NCBI GenBank assembly: GCA_000436835.1
Contig: FR889123.1
Span: 7,062-39,504 of the forward strand
DNA length: 32,443 nt
Direction of reading: 5' to 3'
Origin: Eubacterium sp. CAG:251
GTDB taxonomy: Bacteria; Bacillota; Clostridia; Oscillospirales; Acutalibacteraceae
Shown here: piece after piece, positions 14,916-22,075 of the stretch
Position numbering within the stretch: position 1 is the stretch's first letter
Layout of the letters: each line of letters starts with the position of its first letter
The notes under the pieces: generated by a model
What the model saw: the letters and a program-made list of their open reading frames with translations, nothing else
The model's database searches: none
Told to the model about the DNA's origin: nothing
Made by a program: the position numbers and the translations under genes

Positions 14916-16225
14916 AAAAGCACAAATACTTTCTGAAATCCATTCACGTATTATGGATTCTGCCCATAGTGATAATTAACCTGATTGTGCCGTTGTTTAA
15001 TTTTTTTATATATAAGTTAAATAACAACGATATGGTAATAGATATAGAAAAAATTATTTTTTTCTTTTTCCCGATGTTTTCTGTATGGACAGGTGTTTTT
15101 GTGGCGGAAATATTTTTCTCGGAAAAAACGAAAGATGTGTTTTTCTTTTACGGCAATAAAAAACGATTTGAAACTACGATAGTATATTTTTTGTGCTTTT
15201 TGATTGATGCTTTAGTGATGATACTTTTGCATTTCTATTGCATAGATGATTTAATAGGGTTTCTTTTTAAGATTTTAAGTGTAGCTGTGTTCTATTACGG
15301 ATTATCTATGCTTGTAATGTTTTTTTCAAAATCCGCACCGATAACTATAATGGTTTTGTTATTGTACGATTTGATAAACACTTTTGTTAGCAGTACCGAA
15401 TTCTTTCTTTTGTATGAAAATTTTAAAATCTTGACTTTGAAAATGTTTTTGACCAATTATTTTTCGTTAATAATTGTAGCAGCTATTTTTATTACTGTTG
15501 TATTTAAAAAATCAAGTTGATACTTCACCGGCAAAAAATGTTGAAAGCGTAGATCTTGCCACCCAAACTGTAATATCTGAAAATCTTTTGATTGAGAGTA
15601 ATATTCAATTTTCAAACAAAGAGCTAAGTTTGAATAGTTATTACTTTGACGGAAACAGACTATATATTTCTGTTACATCTGAAAAAAGCAAATCATTAAC
15701 TGATTTTAATCTAAATTCTTTTTATATAAATTCAAAAAGCTACAAAAAAAGAGCTGATATTATTTATAATAGCAAAGAATTAGAAGCAATTACCGGAGAA
15801 AAAACCAGCTTTGCTCTCGTAGTTTTTAATTCTTTTAAATATGACAAACAGAACAAATATTATGTATCATATAATGATTTAAACACAAAAGAATTTTTCA
15901 TTAAAGGAAACATTGCGAAGCATAAAAATATAGAAACAGCAAACGAGGAAATGACATTTATTTTGCTCAATTCGGAACGATCAGCACTGTAATTAACTGT
16001 AATATAGACGCTTTTATTGAAGATGCATCTTTTAAGTTTAAAACAAAAGATAATATATGTACCGCCTATTTAATAAAAAAATCAGGAAATAATTATTCGT
16101 TTTTGATACCTCTGAAATTAAACGAAGCATCGCAAGGATATTTAATTGCTAATGATGAAAACGGCAATGTAAAATTAAGAGAAGTTGTAAGCTTTAAAAG
16201 TAATGATTCTGATGAAATATTATAA
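14891..16225 (+). pseudogene. ABC permease with extracellular domain, split by two single-base frame changes
   Basis: Three frame segments join into one protein of about 444 residues. Segment A (14891-15520) encodes 209 residues with about six membrane helices and ends in KKSS-stop. Segment B (from about 15510 to 15992, +1 frame) continues NQVDTSPAKNVESVDL into a polar extracellular domain. Segment C (about 15965-16225, back in the first frame) continues AQFGTISTVINCN to a TAA followed by a terminator. Neither B nor C has a start codon with a ribosome site. Removing one A from the A6 run at 15506-15511 and adding one T to the T4 run at 15961-15964 restores a continuous frame. It overlaps the ATPase gene by 25 bases and is the last gene of the island. 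The changes may be real decay, phase-variable tracts or read errors. If the short form is made, it would be a permease without its ectodomain. Confidence 0.72.
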
Positions 16226-16241
16226 TCATTCTAAAATAAAT

Positions 16242-16284
16242 ACCCCCCTGCGTGGACATCCATGCAGAGGGGTTACTTGTTTTT
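16242..16284. terminator. Bidirectional terminator between the ABC island and cdaR
   Basis: A 14-position stem (16242-16255 with 16260-16273, one mismatch and one G-U pair) with a 4-base loop is followed on the plus strand by TTGTTTTT. On the minus strand it is followed by ATTTATTTT. It serves the two convergent genes. Confidence 0.8.
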
Positions 16285-16286
16285 AT

Positions 16287-17573
16287 TTACTTTTTAACAA
16301 GCTCGACCTGAGCCTTATAGCTGCCGTAAACCCAACAGCCCGTGGAATTTTCAATATTGGCGGTGATATCGTAATAATCCCTGCCCTCTGACAAATCCTC
16401 ACTTTTATAAGAAGCCAAATCAACAACCAAACCGACACCTATTTTATCGTTATTAAGGCTCGACTGAGAGCCGACAAGAGTAAGTTGGTTTGCATTAACA
16501 GAAATTACATTTGCCTTGTATCCGTCTGGAACATTGGCAACGGTAACTGAATTTTTATCAAACGAAACAGCTTTGGTTTTAAAGCTTGACGGAACAGTAA
16601 CCGTAACGGTAATTTCCTTAGTATCGTCAAGAATCATAATTGCGTCAAGATGAGTTACGTCAAACTTAATAGTATTCTTGCCTACATTAAGCTGAGAAAA
16701 ATCAATATTACCGATATTTGCCTCTTTAATTCCCGAATCAGCCAAAGCGGCGGCTGAAACCTTATCTACACTGTACGAAACATTAAATTTACTTGTGTCA
16801 ACATTGTCAGGTTTTCCTGTAAAAGAACTTGTAACATTAAGAGTCATTTCTTTTAAAACAGGAATGGTAAGTGTAAGATTTTCAGCCTCAGTATCAACAG
16901 AAATATAATCGACTGTATTTCCGCTTGAATCAATAGGAGTAGGTATAATATCAACAGACTGTGTCGATTTAAGTTTATTTGCGATATCGACATTTGCAAC
17001 AAGACTTTTTACCTTTGAAACGTATGATTTAGGCCCGCTGATTTTTGCAACTTTTTCACTTAAAAGAGCTTCGCCCATCACATAACCGTCTGCAATAAAA
17101 TCTTTATTTTCATAATTCAAATTTATATCAAGTGTTTTTTCATCCTCGACGTCAAAATATGCCTTATATGTTGTAGGATAATAAGATGAAATTGTAAAAT
17201 CTGCATTTTCAGACACCGAAGTTACATTAATAGGAACATCATAATTACCTTTTGAAGTGACTGAATTAGTTTGAAGCTGAACCTTAAGGTCATCGGCTGT
17301 AATATCCCTTGCAAGATATTTTTTACACTTAACAGTAACATCAACATCAATTTTACTGTCACCGTAGCACTTAATGCCAAGTTGGTCCGCAGCAGAATCG
17401 CTGAAATCAACATTAACAGCAACGGTAATGGTCTTAGTAGTTTCAGGTGACAGGCTCATCGAAGTTGAAACCCAAACAATAACTGCCGCAATAATAGAAA
17501 AAACAATAAGATATTTATCATTATAAATAAGCTTTTTTAATGAAAACTTCTTTTTTTTATTTTTATCAGCCAT
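16287..17573 (-). CDS. cdaR: CdaR-like YbbR-domain regulator of diadenylate cyclase
   Basis: The 428-residue protein has a lysine-rich start, one membrane helix (YLIVFSIIAAVIVWVSTSMS, about residues 22-41) and a long extracytoplasmic part built from repeated YbbR beta domains. Repeated marks are KVAKISGPKSYVSKVKSLVANVDI and VTVANVPDGYKANVISVNANQLTLVG. YbbR proteins next to cdaA bind CdaA at the membrane and alter c-di-AMP synthesis. The gene overlaps cdaA by one base (TAATG). The AGGAGG encoding two arginines near the CdaA end serves as ribosome site. In Bacillus the next gene is glmM, but here transcription ends after cdaR. Confidence 0.93.
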   Translation of the reverse strand: MADKNKKKKFSLKKLIYNDKYLIVFSIIAAVIVWVSTSMSLSPETTKTITVAVNVDFSDSAADQLGIKCYGDSKIDVDVTVKCKKYLARDITADDLKVQLQTNSVTSKGNYDVPINVTSVSENADFTISSYYPTTYKAYFDVEDEKTLDINLNYENKDFIADGYVMGEALLSEKVAKISGPKSYVSKVKSLVANVDIANKLKSTQSVDIIPTPIDSSGNTVDYISVDTEAENLTLTIPVLKEMTLNVTSSFTGKPDNVDTSKFNVSYSVDKVSAAALADSGIKEANIGNIDFSQLNVGKNTIKFDVTHLDAIMILDDTKEITVTVTVPSSFKTKAVSFDKNSVTVANVPDGYKANVISVNANQLTLVGSQSSLNNDKIGVGLVVDLASYKSEDLSEGRDYYDITANIENSTGCWVYGSYKAQVELVKK

Positions 17574-18442
17574 TATTTTTTAATCCTCCTTACAAGCTTG
17601 GTAATGATTTTATCATCATCGGAGGAACCTGACGGAACAAATTCTGTTGTTAAAATATCTCTTAAATCGCCGTAAGAAACATCACGCTGAAGAATACCGC
17701 CCTTTGCAACCGAAATAGAACCTGTTTCCTCGCTGACGATAACAGCCAAAGCATCGCTTTCCTCAGTAAGACCTATTCCGGCTCTGTGCCTTGTGCCGAG
17801 TGCAGACGAAACAGTCTTTTTTGTAAGCGGCAAAATGCAGCCTGCTGCATAAATCTTACCGTCACGAATTACCATAGCACCGTCATGAAGCGGTGATTTT
17901 GGATAAAAAATGTTTTCAACAAGTTCTCTTGAGGCCTTTGCATTAAGAACCGTACCCGATTTAATAACATTGCCCAAAAGAGTATCGTTTTCAAAACAAA
18001 TAAGTGCGCCTACTCTTTGGTCGCTCATATTGGCACATGCTTTGCATACACATTCAATACAATTTGATATTTCTGCAATGTCCACGGCAACACCCGGATG
18101 GATAAGAGACTTGAGACTCTTAGCTGTTGTGCCCTTGCCGATTTGTTCAAGAATATTACGTACCTCAGGACCGAAAAGAATTACAAGAATTATCAGAATA
18201 TTGGAGAAAATCGCCTTAAAAATAAAGCTTGAAGCCTCCATATCAAGAAGAGTTACTATGCCATAAATTATAGCAATAAAAATAAATCCTTTTGCAAGTT
18301 GCATAGCCCTTGTTTCTCTAATAATACGAACACAAATATATATAATCACGGCAACCAAAATAATATCTAATGCATCCGATATTCCAAATGTTGAAAATAC
18401 ACTCAAAATTTTATTAAATGTATCTGTTATTTTAACTATCAT
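17573..18442 (-). CDS. cdaA: Diadenylate cyclase CdaA (c-di-AMP synthase)
   Basis: The 289-residue membrane enzyme joins two ATP molecules into c-di-AMP, the second messenger for potassium and osmolyte balance and wall integrity. Three hydrophobic segments lie in the first 95 residues (ALDIILVAVIIYICV, GFIFIAIIYGIVTLL, ILIILVILFGPEVRNIL). The DAC domain then has the catalytic DGA motif (Asp187-Ala189 in PLHDGAMVI) and RHR (Arg218-Arg220 in GTRHRAGIG). The length is normal for the family. The start ATG has GAGGAAG about 9 bases upstream. It is in an operon with cdaR. A cysteine desulfurase gene lies 93 bases upstream with no clear terminator between. Confidence 0.97.
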   Translation of the reverse strand: MIVKITDTFNKILSVFSTFGISDALDIILVAVIIYICVRIIRETRAMQLAKGFIFIAIIYGIVTLLDMEASSFIFKAIFSNILIILVILFGPEVRNILEQIGKGTTAKSLKSLIHPGVAVDIAEISNCIECVCKACANMSDQRVGALICFENDTLLGNVIKSGTVLNAKASRELVENIFYPKSPLHDGAMVIRDGKIYAAGCILPLTKKTVSSALGTRHRAGIGLTEESDALAVIVSEETGSISVAKGGILQRDVSYGDLRDILTTEFVPSGSSDDDKIITKLVRRIKK

Positions 18443-18535
18443 AAACTGACTTCCTCGTTTATTAATTACTGTTATTTATATTTTATCACACGCAGTTTAA
18501 TAAATAAAGTAATTATTTTAGTTTTTTTGAGTTTT

Positions 18536-19666
18536 TCAAAGTTTTTTTAAGATATTAATAAATTTTTCACACTCACTGTATTTAGTAAATACACTTGGGC
18601 TTATACGTACAGTTCCTCTGTTGTCAGTACCAAATGCAGTATGAGCAAGCTTTGAACAATGAAAGCCTGCACGGCACGCAATATTCTTATCAGCCAAAAA
18701 AGAAGCCGTTTTTTCCGACGGATAATCTTTATAGTTAAACGACAATATCGGCGCAAGAAAAGCATCATTAAAGCTTGGAATATATAACGTAACATTATTA
18801 TTTTTCGCAAGTTCGCCGTAAATATATTTCATTAAATTTTTTTCATGTTTATATATACTTGAAACACTTTTGCCTACCACAAAATCAATACCTGCACAAA
18901 GCCCTATAATACCAACATTATTAAGTGTTCCCGATTCTAACCTTTCAGGCATATTATCAGGTTGGGCAAGTTTCATTGAATTTGAACCTGTTCCGCCCTC
19001 AATAATTGTACCTATATCAACATTATCTCTAAGAGCAATAAATCCTATACCCATTGGAGCATAAAGTCCTTTATGACCCGGTGCGCAAAGGATATCAATA
19101 TTATCACTTTTGCAATCAATATCCAAAATTCCGGCGGATTGTGCCGCATCAACAATAAATATTATTCCGTTTTCGTGTGCAAGCTTGCCTATCTCTTTAA
19201 TAGGGAAAACACAGCCAAATACATTTGAAGCGTGCGTACAAACAATTGCCTTTGTATTAGGTTTAATAAGTTTTTTAAAATTATTTATTGTTTGTTCTTT
19301 ATCAAAAGAAAAATCAGCTATATCGTAATCAATAATTCCATTTTTAAAAAGCGCATAAACAGGACGTGCAACGGCATTATGCTCAAGATTAGATATGATT
19401 ATATGGTCACCGGGCTTTAAAATTCCTTTTATTGCAAAATTAATTGCCGTGGTGCAATTTGGTGTAAAGGCAATATTTTCCGAAGGAAAGCCGAACATTT
19501 CAGAAAGCTTTTCACGGCAGGAAAAAATCATATCAGAAGTGTTTACGCTTTCTTTATATCCGCCTCTGCCGCTGTTAAAGCTATAATAATTCATTGCCCT
19601 TATTACTGCATTTTTAACTGCTTGCGGCTTAGGATTGGTAGTGGCACTGTTATCAAGATAAATCAT
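18536..19666 (-). CDS. Cysteine desulfurase-family class V aminotransferase
   Basis: The 376-residue PLP enzyme opens with MIYLDNSATTNPKPQAV and has HNAVARP near residue 96, the PLP lysine Lys199 in APGHKGLYAP and the persulfide cysteine Cys337 in AGFHCSKLAH. The fold is IscS/SufS-like. The details fit the clostridial subgroup often called 'cysteine desulfurase family protein' (TIGR01977-like), which removes sulfur or selenium from cysteine or selenocysteine. It overlaps the DUF3343 gene by 4 bases (ATGA). In the literature DUF3343 is a proposed Se/S carrier, so the pair may hand sulfur or selenium from enzyme to carrier. No iscU or suf scaffold gene is adjacent. Confidence 0.9.
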   Translation of the reverse strand: MIYLDNSATTNPKPQAVKNAVIRAMNYYSFNSGRGGYKESVNTSDMIFSCREKLSEMFGFPSENIAFTPNCTTAINFAIKGILKPGDHIIISNLEHNAVARPVYALFKNGIIDYDIADFSFDKEQTINNFKKLIKPNTKAIVCTHASNVFGCVFPIKEIGKLAHENGIIFIVDAAQSAGILDIDCKSDNIDILCAPGHKGLYAPMGIGFIALRDNVDIGTIIEGGTGSNSMKLAQPDNMPERLESGTLNNVGIIGLCAGIDFVVGKSVSSIYKHEKNLMKYIYGELAKNNNVTLYIPSFNDAFLAPILSFNYKDYPSEKTASFLADKNIACRAGFHCSKLAHTAFGTDNRGTVRISPSVFTKYSECEKFINILKKL

Positions 19667-19878
19667 TTTCGTTCCACTCCCCTAATCTGTATGCCTTCTT
19701 TAATTAAAATCGAAATCGGCTCTTCTGTATAAGTGTTTACAACAACCATATACCCGCAACCGTCTTGAGGTGACGGATTTTCAAGCTTTTTGATTATTGA
19801 TTTATATCCTTTTTGCCTTAGCGAGCGTTGAGAACGCTGAGCATTCGTAATCGAGCCTACCTTTATATATAAAGTCAT
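19663..19878 (-). CDS. DUF3343 protein, putative Se/S carrier
   Basis: The 71-residue protein (MTLYIKVGSITNAQRSQRSL...) has the DUF3343 shape: a strand, a GS-x-T-x-A-x-R helix start, then PSPQDGCGYMVVV with one conserved cysteine that could carry sulfur or selenium. The start is ATG 19878, 7 bases after AGAGGA, not the in-frame GTG upstream that lies inside that ribosome site. It overlaps the cysteine desulfurase by 4 bases. Its ribosome site is part of the 3' arm of the terminator hairpin behind sigE. Confidence 0.85.
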   Translation of the reverse strand: MTLYIKVGSITNAQRSQRSLRQKGYKSIIKKLENPSPQDGCGYMVVVNTYTEEPISILIKEGIQIRGVERK

Positions 19879-19934
19879 AAAAAAATCCTCTTTCACATAA
19901 TAAATTATTTTACATTTTATACTATGCGAAAGAG
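19879..19934 (-). terminator. Terminator of sigE that also holds the DUF3343 ribosome site
   Basis: On the minus strand CTCTTTCGCATA (19934-19923) pairs with TATGTGAAAGAG (19899-19888), 12 pairs with one G-U and a 23-base AT-rich loop. Seven T follow (19885-19879), then the DUF3343 ATG at 19878. The AGAGGA ribosome site is in the 3' arm. Confidence 0.7.
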
Positions 19935-19959
19935 AATTATTTGGTATTTAGATTGATGC

Positions 19960-20658
19960 TTAAGCGGACAAGCGCTTTAATTCATTTTTTATTTTTTGAA
20001 GTATTCTTTTTTCAAGACGGCTGATATACGATTGAGAAATACCCATTTTGTCGGCAAGCTGCTTTTGAGTTAAGCTTTCGTTTCCGTCTAATCCAAAGCG
20101 AAGCGTCATAAGATTACGCTCCTTTTCAGGCAGGGCGGCAACCGTTTGACGAAGAAGCCTTTTTTCATCATCATACTCAATTTCTTCAAACACATCGTTA
20201 GGGTCCGTTCCCAAAACGTCACGAAGTGTAAGTTCGTTGCCGTCCCAGTCGACAGACAAAGGTTCATCAAAAGACATTTCGCTTTTTATATTATTAACCT
20301 TTCTTAAATGCATAAGGATTTCATTTTCTATGCAACGTGAGGCATAAGTGGCAAGCTTGATATTCTTTTCGGGATTAAAGGTTTTGACGGCTTTCATTAG
20401 ACCGATTGTGCCGATAGAGACCAAATCCTCGGTCGAGGTGGTTTTGTTTTCGAATTTTTTTGCAATATAAACCACCAAACGTAAATTATGTATTATCAAA
20501 AGTTCTCTGTTATCCTCAATTCCGTTTTGAAGTTCATCCATTATTTTCTGTTCCTCCTCTTTTGAAAGTGGAGGCGGCAGAGTTTCCGGCCCGTTAATAT
20601 AGAAGCATTTTTGCTTTTTAAACAACTTTAAAAATAGTTTTTTAATTAAATTCAACAT
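19960..20658 (-). CDS. sigE: Sporulation sigma factor SigmaE precursor
   Basis: The 232-residue protein begins with a membrane-seeking pro-sequence (MLNLIKKLFLKLFKKQKCFY) of about 25 residues that SpoIIGA must remove. Then come sigma region 2 (NLRLVVYIAKKFENKTTSTEDLVSIGTIGLMKAVKTF...YASRCIENEILMHLRK) and region 4 (SLTQKQLADKMGISQSYISRLEKRILQKIK). The region and length match mother-cell SigmaE of spore-forming Firmicutes. It lies 9 bases after spoIIGA, the same order as the Bacillus spoIIG operon. The ribosome site is AAGGTGA. Confidence 0.97.
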   Translation of the reverse strand: MLNLIKKLFLKLFKKQKCFYINGPETLPPPLSKEEEQKIMDELQNGIEDNRELLIIHNLRLVVYIAKKFENKTTSTEDLVSIGTIGLMKAVKTFNPEKNIKLATYASRCIENEILMHLRKVNNIKSEMSFDEPLSVDWDGNELTLRDVLGTDPNDVFEEIEYDDEKRLLRQTVAALPEKERNLMTLRFGLDGNESLTQKQLADKMGISQSYISRLEKRILQKIKNELKRLSA

Positions 20659-20667
20659 ATAATCACC

Positions 20668-21456
20668 TTAAATATTAATCAATTCATTAGATAAAACAGC
20701 CGAGAATTTTTTTGAATTAACGTCTGACAACGCAACATAAACCTTTGTTATTTCAATTTTATTTTTGCCGTTTGAAATTATAATTTTATCCGGCTTAAAC
20801 GCTTTTAACATTCCCTGTCCCGACACCGTTTGGCACGGAATCAGGCGCTCGCATTTTTCAGGCATTTTTGATTTGTCAACTATTATAACCGGATAATCGG
20901 AAAACGGTTCTCGAAGCTTATTTCCGCTGTCGGCAAAAGCATAAAACTTGTATTCATTATTATCAACAAATATACTTAAAGAATATATTTCCCCCTTTGC
21001 AAGCGTTCGATTTGTTATTTTTATAATAATATATGTAACCAAATAGGCGCAAAAAGCACTTACAAGAAGTTGGGTGGCTGAAATATCAAAATAAACATTT
21101 GAGTTTTTAACCGTCATACCCTTAGGCGAAAAGAACATACAAATTGCAGATATCACACCGAGAAAAAGAACATTTGAAAAATAAAATATGATAAAATTTT
21201 TAAAATAAGTCCATACCCTTATAAAGCCAAAAGCGACAAAAACAATAAGCAGTGAAGCAAAAACTTTACCGATTGCCGATAAAAGAAAATTCAATTTATC
21301 GAAAATAATAACAAGAGAATACAAACCGCCCAAAACGGAAGCAATTACGGCACGGTATTGCTTAATCTCCGATTTTGCAAAAAAGGATGTAGAAATGAGG
21401 AGCAAATAAGTAATAAAAAAATTGACTACAAATAAAACGTCAACATATATAACCAA
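20668..21456 (-). CDS. spoIIGA: SigmaE-processing aspartic protease SpoIIGA
   Basis: The 262-residue protein has five membrane helices in its first half and a cytoplasmic aspartic-protease domain with the catalytic Asp176 in FADSGNKL. It acts in the mother cell to cut the SigmaE pro-sequence once the forespore signal SpoIIR arrives. The start is TTG 21456. GAGAGGGGG ends 6 bases before it, and VIYVDVLFVVNF matches the usual N-terminal pattern. The ribosome site and the start codon both lie within the terminator structure of the upstream cyclophilin gene. A promoter with an unusually wide spacer drives it. Confidence 0.95.
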   Translation of the reverse strand: MVIYVDVLFVVNFFITYLLLISTSFFAKSEIKQYRAVIASVLGGLYSLVIIFDKLNFLLSAIGKVFASLLIVFVAFGFIRVWTYFKNFIIFYFSNVLFLGVISAICMFFSPKGMTVKNSNVYFDISATQLLVSAFCAYLVTYIIIKITNRTLAKGEIYSLSIFVDNNEYKFYAFADSGNKLREPFSDYPVIIVDKSKMPEKCERLIPCQTVSGQGMLKAFKPDKIIISNGKNKIEITKVYVALSDVNSKKFSAVLSNELINI

Positions 21457-21502
21457 AAAATACCCCCTCTCTATGATTAATTATAACCAATGAGAAGGGG
21501 TA
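21455..21502 (-). terminator. Terminator of the cyclophilin operon, overlapping the spoIIGA start
   Basis: On the minus strand TACCCCTTCTC (21502-21492) pairs with GAGAGGGGGTA (21471-21461), 11 pairs with one U-G. Six T follow at 21460-21455. The 3' arm is the spoIIGA ribosome site, and the last T residues are the TTG start codon. Confidence 0.78.
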
Positions 21503-21512
21503 AATTTGTCAA
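21480..21512 (-). promoter_or_regulatory. spoIIG promoter with 21-bp spacer and Spo0A-box-like -35 region
   Basis: Minus-strand TTGACA (21507-21512) and TATAAT (21480-21485) are 21 bases apart, too far for normal sigmaA use. The Bacillus subtilis spoIIG promoter is known for a similarly long 22-base spacer and activation by Spo0A. On the plus strand TGTCAAA (21507-21513) differs by one base from the Spo0A box TGTCGAA and overlaps the -35 element. The -10 lies in the loop of the cyclophilin terminator. Confidence 0.66.
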
Positions 21513-21514
21513 AA

Positions 21515-22075
21515 TCACTCTTCTATTTCAATTGTTTCAATAACAACATCATAAACAGGTTTGTCACCCATACCTGTACGAGTTGAAGCAATATCCTCTA
21601 AAACGTCAGTTCCGTCTGTTATTTCGCCGAATACCGTGTGGTGAAAATCAAGCCACGGAGTACCGCCAACCTCTTTATATTTATCAATTACCTGCTGCGG
21701 ATATCCGTTATCATTAAGCTCTTCCATTTGTTCAATAAGCGTGTTTGGAACTTCCTTAGCCTGAACAATGAAAAACTGAGAGCCGTTTGTGTTAGGACCG
21801 CTGTTTGCCATAGAAAGAGCACCGTAATAATTTCTTGCATCAAGATTAAATTCATCTTGAAAAGGAGTGCCCCAAATTGACTCGCCGCCGCAGCCCGTGC
21901 CTGTCGGGTCGCCGCCCTGAATCATAAAATCCTTAATAACACGGTGGAAAATAAGACCGTCATAATATCCGTTTTCTGCGTGTGTAACAAAATTTTCAAC
22001 AGTCTTAGGTGCAAGGTCATCATAAAGATTAAACTTCATATCACCTTTATTTGTTTTAATAGTTGCCTTAGTCAT
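21515..22075 (-). CDS. Cyclophilin-type peptidyl-prolyl cis-trans isomerase
   Basis: The 186-residue cytoplasmic protein speeds proline isomerisation during folding. It has the cyclophilin core LIFHRVIKDFMIQGGDPTGTG, SMANSGPNTNGSQFFIVQ (catalytic Arg and Gln sites) and DFHHTVFGEITDG. An insertion of about 30 residues between SQFFIVQ and HTVFGEI (VPNTLIEQMEELND...) makes it longer than the PpiB type. It overlaps the GH2 gene by 8 bases with AAAGGG as ribosome site, so it is the last gene of the peptidase-ABC-GH2 operon. The terminator follows 13 bases after its stop. Confidence 0.95.
   Translation of the reverse strand: MTKATIKTNKGDMKFNLYDDLAPKTVENFVTHAENGYYDGLIFHRVIKDFMIQGGDPTGTGCGGESIWGTPFQDEFNLDARNYYGALSMANSGPNTNGSQFFIVQAKEVPNTLIEQMEELNDNGYPQQVIDKYKEVGGTPWLDFHHTVFGEITDGTDVLEDIASTRTGMGDKPVYDVVIETIEIEE

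Noticed and set aside
15498..15992. Separate 164-residue gene overlapping the permease end
   Set aside because: Its only early start is a TTG without ribosome site inside the last permease codons; it reads as the displaced ectodomain of the permease.
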